DNA of 7,607 nucleotides from Lachnospiraceae bacterium (GTDB lineage: Bacteria > Bacillota > Clostridia > Lachnospirales > Lachnospiraceae): assembly GCA_017959525.1 (NCBI GenBank), contig JAGDAL010000134.1:1-7607 (forward strand), given 5' to 3'. The notes under the pieces are model-generated. The model was not told where the DNA came from. It was given only the letters and a program-made list of their open reading frames with translations, and ran no database searches. The stretch's first letter is position 1. The number at the start of each line of letters is the position of its first letter. Of this stretch, positions 1-4,819 are shown piece by piece. The position numbers were made by a program, and so were the translations under genes.

Positions 1-333
1 GACGTAGTAGTAAAAGAACTGACAGAGAAGGAAGAAGCCAAGCCGGAAGTAAAACCGGTGAAAGAAGAGCCAAAGAAAGAAGTGAAGAAACCAACCCGTC
101 GTCGTAGTGCTAAGAAATCGACGAAGGAAGTTGTAAAGGATGAACTAACTCTGGCGGTAGAGAAGGTGTTGGAAGACAAAGCGGATGTTCCGTTTATTGT
201 AAAGTGTATTAATCGCTATAAGACCAAGTCCGGTGTGAACAACGCATTGATGAAGGAGTTCAAGGATGCAAAGAAAGCCGGTGAGGTATACAGTGCAATC
301 AAACCCCTAATCAAAGATAAGAAGGGAAGATAG
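1..333 (+). CDS. C-terminal part of a Lys/Glu-rich protein of unknown function (5' end outside window)
   Basis: The frame is open from the first base and stops with TAG at 331-333, giving 110 visible residues. The GTG at 58 is only an internal valine codon, not a convincing start: there is no SD before it and the reading continues upstream. The visible part has two sections. Residues 1-45 are a highly charged, low-complexity linker rich in Lys, Glu and Pro, with a basic patch PTRRRSAKKSTK at about 31-42 that resembles histone-H1-like or nucleic-acid-binding tails. Residues 46-110 look like a small folded helical module containing INRYKTKSGVNNALMKEF and ending AIKPLIKDKKGR. From memory this tail resembles the C-terminus of some clostridial NYN/PIN-like RNase-family proteins, but the catalytic domain would lie outside the window and I cannot confirm it. 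A role on RNA or DNA is inference from charge alone. The gene ends just before a strong terminator. Confidence 0.75.
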   Translation, partial: DVVVKELTEKEEAKPEVKPVKEEPKKEVKKPTRRRSAKKSTKEVVKDELTLAVEKVLEDKADVPFIVKCINRYKTKSGVNNALMKEFKDAKKAGEVYSAIKPLIKDKKGR

Positions 334-341
334 AAGTGGAA

Positions 342-371
342 GGCCATGCATTTATTGCATGGCCCTTTTTT
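342..371 (+). terminator. Rho-independent terminator of the first gene
   Basis: A perfect 9-bp stem has arms GGCCATGCA at 342-350 and TGCATGGCC at 356-364. It has a 5-base loop and is followed by C and six Ts (366-371). It begins 8 bases after the TAG stop of the upstream gene. The same hairpin lies 10 bases beyond the stop of the convergent symporter gene. On that strand it is followed by a much weaker pyrimidine tract, so it may terminate both transcripts, more efficiently on the plus strand. Confidence 0.9.
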
Positions 372-374
372 ATG

Positions 375-1841
375 CTATGCTTTCTTTTTTAACTCTTCTA
401 CGATGCGATCGTATTCTTCTTCGTCCAACTTATAATGTTTGATATACAACCGATAGGAGATGAACATCAAGACACATGGCAGGATGCAGATGCATAGGAG
501 TAGTCCGATGCGTTCGGCTGAAGTAACCCCTGCGATGACGTCACTGATGGAGCTAAGCTTAGCTGCTTCGTCGATGGACCCGGCAGAAGCGGCATTCTCA
601 TACTCGGAGATTTGGTTGGTATAAGTGGTAACACCCAAGACCATGTAAATCAATGCGGTGATAAGGACCACCAGAGCCGAGGCCATCTTGGTTAAGAATG
701 GGCGCAGGCTGGTGATGATACCTTCATCCCGGGTGCCGAATTTGTACTCGTTGTATTCTACCGTATTCATAATGGAAATCATCATAATCAGATAGAAGCA
801 GTAGTTACCGAAGTTGCCGCACATATAGCCGATGACAATCAGCGGGAACTTCACTGCGCCCGGAATAATAAGCCCTGCAAGAAGCATCAACGTATATCCT
901 GTTGCAGAAGTAATCATCATAATGCCCATCAGGGGTTTGCGGTGAATCTTCCGGGAGATATTCGGATAGAAAATCATGAGGATGGCAGTGGCTGCCATAC
1001 CAACGGTGGTAAACAAGGAATACAATCCGCCGTCATATCCGAACTGGAAGTATAAATAGGTAGCTCCCATACCGCCCGGAATCAGCATGTTGGATACTTC
1101 CTCGAAGAGGAAAATAAGGCACATCCAAAGCAACTGATCATTGCCGGTGACGGTACCGATGATTTTTTTCATGCTGACCTTGGTAGGAGGTGTGGATTGT
1201 TCCGCACGGTTCTCCCGGACACCTGCTAAGGTTGCAATCATAAAAATCGGTGAGAGGATGCCAATGGCCAAGGCGATGCGGCTGTATCCCGTGGTGGCAC
1301 TGCCGCCCCAGGCGTTCTTGCCGGTGGTCAGAAGCGGAATCAAAACCGAAGCCAACACGCTTCCAATACCCGCAAAGAGAGTTGCCCGTGCGGTAATGGT
1401 ATTACGCTCATCCGCATCCGAAGATAGGGCCGGGACCATTCCCCAATTGGAAATATCACTCATTGTATAGGTAATGCTGTAGAGAATATAGATGATGCCA
1501 AAGAAAATGATGAACTGCCATCCCTGCAACGTGCTGGAAAAAGCAAAGTACACCACAAAAGAGGTACTGATCACACCTAAGAACAACCAGGGCTTGAACT
1601 TGCCCCAGCGGGTGCGGGTACTCTCGATGATGTTACCCATGATTGGGTCATTCAATGCATCGAAGACTCTGGCGAAGACCATAATGCCGGTAATAGCTGC
1701 CAGCTGTGGCTTCGTCAGGCTTCGCGTAAACATAATGTAGGTTAGCAGAAAGCTGGTAACCAGACAGTATGTCATGTCTCTACCCACCGTGCCCAGTGGG
1801 TAGAAAATCAGATTCTTCTTGTAACGTGTTTTGTCCCCCAT
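375..1841 (-). CDS. MFS transporter, glycoside-pentoside-hexuronide (GPH):cation symporter family
   Basis: This 488-residue polytopic membrane protein has about 12 hydrophobic segments, the usual size for the GPH (MelB-like) family. These proteins couple uptake of a glycoside, pentose or hexuronide to Na+ or H+. Diagnostic motifs are visible. R58, D61, N64, D65 and P66 in RVFDALNDPIMG match the cation-site region of MelB (Asp55/Asp59), followed by TRTRWGKFKPWL at 75-86. A loop with NWGMVPALSSDADERN follows at 132-147. VEYNEYKFGTRDEG at 361-374 matches the family's C-terminal signature, and the protein ends with the usual YKLDEEEYDRIVEEL tail. The start is ATG at 1841 with SD GGGGAGG (complement of 1847-1853), 5 bases away. 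The gene lies 24 bases after murF on the same strand with no terminator between, so co-transcription is likely. The substrate cannot be read from sequence; a sugar or uronide is the default expectation. Confidence 0.93.
   Translation of the reverse strand: MGDKTRYKKNLIFYPLGTVGRDMTYCLVTSFLLTYIMFTRSLTKPQLAAITGIMVFARVFDALNDPIMGNIIESTRTRWGKFKPWLFLGVISTSFVVYFAFSSTLQGWQFIIFFGIIYILYSITYTMSDISNWGMVPALSSDADERNTITARATLFAGIGSVLASVLIPLLTTGKNAWGGSATTGYSRIALAIGILSPIFMIATLAGVRENRAEQSTPPTKVSMKKIIGTVTGNDQLLWMCLIFLFEEVSNMLIPGGMGATYLYFQFGYDGGLYSLFTTVGMAATAILMIFYPNISRKIHRKPLMGIMMITSATGYTLMLLAGLIIPGAVKFPLIVIGYMCGNFGNYCFYLIMMISIMNTVEYNEYKFGTRDEGIITSLRPFLTKMASALVVLITALIYMVLGVTTYTNQISEYENAASAGSIDEAAKLSSISDVIAGVTSAERIGLLLCICILPCVLMFISYRLYIKHYKLDEEEYDRIVEELKKKA
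1779..1804 (-). repeat. 9-bp inverted repeat early in the symporter coding region
   Basis: TCTACCCAC (1779-1787) and GTGGGTAGA (1796-1804) are perfectly complementary with an 8-base gap. In the mRNA this would form a GC-rich hairpin about 37 bases after the start codon, over the codons for YPLGTVGR. Confidence 0.45.
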
Positions 1842-1865
1842 AAAAACCTCCCCTGTTGTAGTTGA

Positions 1866-3263
1866 TTAGAACTGTAGAGCCTTTAAATCGTTAACGATTT
1901 TGGTGAAACTCATGAAGTGGGAAGCCTTTACCAATACGGTATCCCCCGGCTTCACATCTTCGGTTAATGCTGCTAAAAGTTCATCTCTGGTAGCGAATGC
2001 ATGAATGGTTGTCTGTGGTGCAACGCTTCTGGCACCTGCAACAATCTCAGCGGATAATTCGCCGGCAGCATACAACTCATCAATGTGTAAGTCTGCCATG
2101 TGCTCGCCCACTTCCCGGTGGAGAGAGCGCTCATTCACACCCAGCTCGCCCATATCTCCAAGGACCGCAATCTTACGTCCGGATGCGGTATCCAAAATAT
2201 TCAAGGCTTCCTTCATGGACATTGGATTTGCATTGTAGCAATCGTCGATAATGGTAAGACCATTGTCGGCATGGATTAAGTTGCTGCGTCCGGTAATGGT
2301 TCCGGCGGCATTGACACCAGCCTGAATCTCTGCATCGGTTAGGCCCCATTCCTTCGCAACACAGGTTGCAGCAACTGCATTGGCCACGTTGTGAATACCC
2401 GGAACATGAATGTGTACATCGAAGGCGCTGTCTTCATAATGAATGGTTGCCTGCATACCGTCCAAACCAAGGTTCTTCACATTTGTTGCATATCCAACAA
2501 GCGGAACGGTTGCATCTTCCGGATGAATGCCGAAGAAGACCGGTGCTTTGCCATTCACGGAAAGAACGGTAGCAAGCTTATCATCTTCTCCGTTTAGAAT
2601 CGCAAGGCCTCGCTCGGTTAGATGATCGAACATTTCGGTCTTAGCACGCAACACACCGTCACGGTCGCCCAAGTTCTCTAAATGGCAGGTGCCAATGTTG
2701 GTAATGACGGAAATATCCGGATTGCCGATGGCAGCCAGTCGATGCATCTCATCAAAATCGGAGATGCCCATTTCCAATACAGCGACTTCATGTTCGTCGC
2801 GAATACGCATAATGGTTAGTGGAAGACCAATCTCATTATTGAAGTTCCCTTCGGTCTTCAAGACGTTGTACTTCTGCGCTAGAACAGAAGCAATCATCTC
2901 CTTGGTGCTGGTCTTGCCCACACTACCGGTGATACCAACCACCTTCAGATTTAACTGCTGACGATAGAAGGCAGCAATCTCTTTTAAGGCAATCAGTGTG
3001 GATGGAACCACAATGTAAGGCTTGTCGCAATCTTCGGGAGCGACTTCCACCAGGGCACAGGCAGCAGGGCCGTTCAGTAAGTCTTTGACAAAATCATGAC
3101 CGTCGACACGTTCGCCCTTCACTGCTACGAAGAGGAATCCATCTTCCACCTGGCGGCTGTCGATGACCGCACCGTTGATGTAGACACCCTCCGGATTGGA
3201 GCAGTTATGTAATTCGCCGTGGCAGGCAGCTGCCACGTTGGTTAGGTTCATATTTTTTAACAT
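1866..3263 (-). CDS. murF: UDP-N-acetylmuramoyl-tripeptide--D-alanyl-D-alanine ligase
   Basis: This cytoplasmic Mur ligase uses ATP to join D-Ala-D-Ala to UDP-MurNAc-tripeptide, giving the UDP-MurNAc-pentapeptide precursor of peptidoglycan. With the chosen start it has 465 residues, normal for MurF. Visible motifs, in order: the N-terminal substrate domain with IDSRQVEDGFLFVAVKGE (34-51) and DGHDF; the P-loop GITGSVGKTS (110-119); EGNFNNEIGLPLT (138-150), typical of MurF; NIGTCHLENLG (189-199) followed by RAKTE, with K208 as the probable carbamylated lysine; HNVANAVAA (291-299); and in the C-terminal domain DDCYNANPMSM (340-350) and LGDMGELG (368-375). The open frame extends upstream to 3302, but that would overlap ddl by 46 bases. 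ATG at 3263 has a GGAG (complement of 3272-3275) 8 bases away and overlaps the ddl stop as ATGTTAA, suggesting translational coupling. A further ATG at 3251 lacks a well-placed SD. Confidence 0.96.
   Translation of the reverse strand: MLKNMNLTNVAAACHGELHNCSNPEGVYINGAVIDSRQVEDGFLFVAVKGERVDGHDFVKDLLNGPAACALVEVAPEDCDKPYIVVPSTLIALKEIAAFYRQQLNLKVVGITGSVGKTSTKEMIASVLAQKYNVLKTEGNFNNEIGLPLTIMRIRDEHEVAVLEMGISDFDEMHRLAAIGNPDISVITNIGTCHLENLGDRDGVLRAKTEMFDHLTERGLAILNGEDDKLATVLSVNGKAPVFFGIHPEDATVPLVGYATNVKNLGLDGMQATIHYEDSAFDVHIHVPGIHNVANAVAATCVAKEWGLTDAEIQAGVNAAGTITGRSNLIHADNGLTIIDDCYNANPMSMKEALNILDTASGRKIAVLGDMGELGVNERSLHREVGEHMADLHIDELYAAGELSAEIVAGARSVAPQTTIHAFATRDELLAALTEDVKPGDTVLVKASHFMSFTKIVNDLKALQF
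1885..1900. repeat. 16-bp perfect palindrome inside the 3' end of murF
   Basis: AAATCGTTAACGATTT is identical on both strands. It lies within the last codons of murF (coding KIVNDL) and 44 bases upstream of the symporter start. A gapless 16-bp palindrome could be a binding site for a dimeric regulator acting on the symporter gene. It may also be a coincidence of codon choice, since the encoded residues fit MurF well. Confidence 0.45.
3218..3237 (-). repeat. 8-bp GC-rich hairpin early in the murF coding region
   Basis: CGTGGCAG (3218-3225) and CTGCCACG (3230-3237) pair perfectly around a 4-base loop. In the murF mRNA the hairpin would begin 26 bases after the chosen ATG, over the codons for NVAAACHG. 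Confidence 0.4.
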
Positions 3264-4315
3264 CCGCGCTTCTCCAAAGAAATCTGAATCAGCTTGTCGC
3301 ATAATTCGTTGTAATTCACACCTTCTACAGCAGCTTCCTGTGGGAGTAGGCTGGTAGGCGTCATACCTGGTAAGGTGTTGACCTCGAGACAGTTGATCTC
3401 GCCGGCCGGATTCATGAGAAAATCAATACGTGCATAGGTGTCTAAGCCAATCGCTTTTGCAGCAAGCTCTGCATAGTGCTGCATCTCCTTGGTCTTGTCT
3501 GCAGGAATTTCTGCAGGGCAGGTCTCTACAGCGGAACCTGCAGCGTATTTGTTCTTGTAATCATAGAAGCCCTTCACCGGAGCAATCTCGATGATTGGAA
3601 GGGCACGTCCTTCGATGACACCAACGGAGAATTCACGTCCGCCGACATAATCTTCGATGACGATGGTATCTTCCCAAGAGAAAGCTTCGTCTAAGGCAGC
3701 CTGCAAATCTTCCTGCTTCTCAACGATGGAAACACCGATGCTGGAACCGCCGCAAACCGGCTTTACCACACAAGGATACTTGATGGTTGCAAGCTGCTCG
3801 GCTAAGTCGGCCTGATTCTTGTCGACACGAATGCCGCCCGGAATCGGAACACCTGCTGCTGCCAGGTATGTCTTGGTGGTGTCTTTGTTCATGGAAATTG
3901 CACTGGAAATATAATCGCTACCGGTGTATGGAATTCCGAAGAGATCGAAGGTCGCCTGAATGCGGCCATCCTCGCCGTTGGAACCATGCAATGCCATGAA
4001 TACCACATCAGCCAATCTACAAATCTGAATCACATTCGGTCCAAAGAAGCACTTGGACTGGTCCGCTCTGGAAGCACGAATGGCATCCAAATCCGGTGCG
4101 ATACCGTTTAAGACCGGAATCTCCATATTGAAGTCTTCGGTCTGATTAAAAATGGAAGCATCCAGCGTCTGCTCGCAGTCGCCGTGTCCCATAAATACAT
4201 CTAACATAATGACGTTGTGGCCATTCTCACGCAGAGCCTTGGCAACATTGTTGCCGGTTACCAATGATACGTTACGCTCGGTGCTCAAGCCACCGCATAA
4301 TACTACTATATTCAT
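3257..4315 (-). CDS. ddl: D-alanine--D-alanine ligase
   Basis: This ATP-grasp enzyme makes the D-Ala-D-Ala dipeptide that MurF, encoded next, adds to the peptidoglycan precursor. It has 352 residues, longer than E. coli DdlB but common in clostridia because of a longer N-terminal domain (about 40-95). Visible motifs: GGLSTERNVSL (8-18, with E13 matching DdlB E15); LHGSNGEDG (109-117); YTGSDYISSAISMNKDTTK (130-148); VKPVCGGSSIGV (184-195, with K185 and S191 matching ATP- and substrate-site residues); EDYVGGREFSVGV (221-233); the omega-loop KY at 256-257 matching DdlB K215/Y216; R296, D298; and E311, N313 as probable Mg2+ ligands in LEVNTLPGMTPTSLLP. The retained omega-loop Tyr argues for ordinary D-Ala-D-Ala specificity rather than a VanA-type D-Ala-D-Lac ligase. 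ATG at 4315 is preferred over the GTG at 4324, because that GTG is part of the SD GAGGTG (complement of 4322-4327), 6 bases before the ATG. Confidence 0.96.
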   Translation of the reverse strand: MNIVVLCGGLSTERNVSLVTGNNVAKALRENGHNVIMLDVFMGHGDCEQTLDASIFNQTEDFNMEIPVLNGIAPDLDAIRASRADQSKCFFGPNVIQICRLADVVFMALHGSNGEDGRIQATFDLFGIPYTGSDYISSAISMNKDTTKTYLAAAGVPIPGGIRVDKNQADLAEQLATIKYPCVVKPVCGGSSIGVSIVEKQEDLQAALDEAFSWEDTIVIEDYVGGREFSVGVIEGRALPIIEIAPVKGFYDYKNKYAAGSAVETCPAEIPADKTKEMQHYAELAAKAIGLDTYARIDFLMNPAGEINCLEVNTLPGMTPTSLLPQEAAVEGVNYNELCDKLIQISLEKRGC

Positions 4316-4354
4316 TTGTTTCACCTCGTCTAAATCATCGCAATATGCCCTTAA

Positions 4355-4383
4355 AATATAGCCCTTTTTCCTATAAAAAACAA
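4355..4383 (-). promoter_or_regulatory. Predicted sigma-A promoter of the ddl-murF-symporter run
   Basis: Read on the minus strand, the -35 is TTGTTT (complement of 4378-4383) and the -10 is TATATT (complement of 4355-4360), with a 17-base spacer. The -10 matches consensus at 5 of 6 positions and the -35 at 3 of 6. The expected start near 4348 leaves a leader of roughly 30 bases before the ddl ATG. A strong terminator lies immediately upstream, so ddl needs its own promoter, and this is the best candidate. Confidence 0.55.
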
Positions 4384-4384
4384 G

Positions 4385-4402
4385 GAAACGCCACGCGGTT
4401 TC
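4385..4402 (-). repeat. Small imperfect inverted repeat just upstream of the ddl -35
   Basis: The arms GAAACGC (4385-4391) and GCGGTTTC (4395-4402) pair with a single bulged base (G4397) across a 3-base loop. It lies between the terminator of the small upstream unit and the -35 element of the ddl promoter. On the minus strand it is followed by CTTGTTTTTT, so it may be a second, weaker terminator. A regulator-binding dyad next to the -35 is the alternative. The sequence alone does not decide. Confidence 0.4.
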
Positions 4403-4442
4403 AAAAACAAAAAAAGCATCGACGCAAACTACGTCAATGCTT
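4403..4442 (-). terminator. Strong Rho-independent terminator of the small minus-strand unit
   Basis: On the minus strand the arms AAGCATTGACG (complement of 4432-4442) and CGTCGATGCTT (complement of 4414-4424) form an 11-bp stem with one G-U wobble and a 7-base loop. The T-run starts at the end of the second arm and is TTTTTTT, G, TTTTT. On the plus strand no T-run follows, so it acts on the minus strand only. It lies 11 bases past the stop of the 54-codon ORF and insulates ddl from transcription coming from upstream. Confidence 0.9.
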
Positions 4443-4453
4443 CATAGGCATGC

Positions 4454-4618
4454 TTATATGCTTGGTATCGTCAGACGATATCCATCGCTAAAAATCCATA
4501 AGTGAGCGGAAGACATCTGAAGAAGACGAATCGGGTCACCATGTTCGGCAATCTCCGGTTCGATCTGGGCGCGATCACGCTCTAGGTAAGTTTTCAATTC
4601 TTGAAACAAGTTGTTCAT
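4454..4618 (-). CDS. Small hypothetical protein, 54 residues
   Basis: This ORF runs from ATG at 4618 to TAA at 4454. I do not recognise the protein. The first 30 residues (beginning MNNLFQELKTYLERDRAQIE) look like a charged amphipathic helix. The rest, containing LLQMSSAHLWIFSDGYRL, is more hydrophobic and could be a beta strand or a membrane-touching segment, but there is no clear transmembrane helix or signal peptide. Support for a real gene comes from context. A promoter with good -35 and 17-base spacing lies at 4645-4673, a GGAGG SD (complement of 4631-4635) lies 12 bases before the ATG (slightly long), and a strong terminator follows 11 bases after the stop. Skipping one base near 4459 would continue the reading as SYKHAYEALT to a TAG at 4429-4431, so the annotated end could be a frameshift. 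The alternative is that the unit is a small non-coding RNA. Confidence 0.55.
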   Translation of the reverse strand: MNNLFQELKTYLERDRAQIEPEIAEHGDPIRLLQMSSAHLWIFSDGYRLTIPSI

Positions 4619-4630
4619 CTCTAGGTGCTT

Positions 4631-4635
4631 CCTCC
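4631..4635 (-). promoter_or_regulatory. Ribosome binding site of the 54-codon ORF
   Basis: GGAGG on the minus strand lies 12 bases upstream of the ATG at 4618. The motif is near-perfect but the spacing is a few bases longer than usual. No in-frame start codon lies closer to it. Confidence 0.5.
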
Positions 4636-4644
4636 ACCCTTCAT

Positions 4645-4673
4645 AGTTTATTGGAAGTTGCGTCTGTCGTCAA
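4645..4673 (-). promoter_or_regulatory. Predicted sigma-A promoter of the 54-codon unit
   Basis: On the minus strand the -35 TTGACG (complement of 4668-4673, 5 of 6 consensus) and the -10 TAAACT (complement of 4645-4650, 4 of 6) are separated by exactly 17 bases. The predicted start near 4638 lies only a few bases before the GGAGG, giving a leader of about 20 bases and a transcript of roughly 230 bases ending at the terminator. Confidence 0.65.
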
Positions 4674-4740
4674 GTTTTAGACAGCTGTACAACATTGAGA
4701 GGTATCTTGCAACAAATTTTACAAATATAAATAAAGTGTA

Positions 4741-4768
4741 TTGCATTTTGGAAAAATGGTGCTATACT
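4741..4768 (+). promoter_or_regulatory. Predicted extended -10 promoter of the peptide importer operon
   Basis: The -10 TATACT (4763-4768, 5 of 6) is preceded by TGC, an extended -10 element, which compensates for a weak -35 TTGCAT (4741-4746) at 16-base spacing. The 35 bases upstream are very A+T-rich (about 4706-4740) and could act as an UP element. The expected start near 4775 leaves a leader of about 45 bases before the binding-protein ATG. Confidence 0.6.
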
Positions 4769-4783
4769 TTATATCATAGTAAT

Positions 4784-4800
4784 CCTACGAGAATGGTAGG
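4784..4800 (+). other. Short hairpin in the 5' leader of the binding-protein mRNA
   Basis: CCTAC (4784-4788) pairs with GTAGG (4796-4800) around a 7-base loop. It lies about 10 bases after the predicted transcription start and 10 bases before the SD, which it leaves free. It is too small to be a riboswitch; a 5'-end stabilising hairpin is possible, and so is chance. Confidence 0.3.
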
Positions 4801-4819
4801 GAATAACATGGAGGGAAAC

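Noticed and set aside
1141..1470. Open frames antisense to the symporter gene, and similar ones opposite murF and ddl
   Set aside because: They are shadows of strongly supported genes on the other strand, lack SD sites, and their translations look non-biological.
3264..3302. 13-residue N-terminal extension of MurF (start at 3302)
   Set aside because: It lies fully inside ddl, has no fitting SD, and the added residues are not MurF-like. The ATG at 3263 has a GGAG at 8 bases and overlaps the ddl stop.
3257..4315. Vancomycin-resistance-type (D-Ala-D-Lac or D-Ala-D-Ser) ligase
   Set aside because: The omega-loop keeps the KY pair of ordinary Ddl enzymes, the gene is next to murF, and no vanH, vanX or vanS/R-like gene is in the window.
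4621..4644. Tiny ORF MKGGGST upstream of the 54-codon ORF
   Set aside because: Its ATG overlaps the predicted -10 region, upstream of the likely transcription start, and has no SD.
4715..4729. CodY-like box upstream of the importer promoter
   Set aside because: AATTTTACAAATATA matches the CodY consensus at only 10 of 15 positions in a very A+T-rich stretch. That is too weak to call, although CodY control of peptide importers is common in Firmicutes.
4625..4819. 65-residue N-terminal extension of the binding protein (GTG start at 4625)
   Set aside because: It would cover the predicted promoter and 5' leader and would bury the lipoprotein signal peptide, which must be at the N-terminus.
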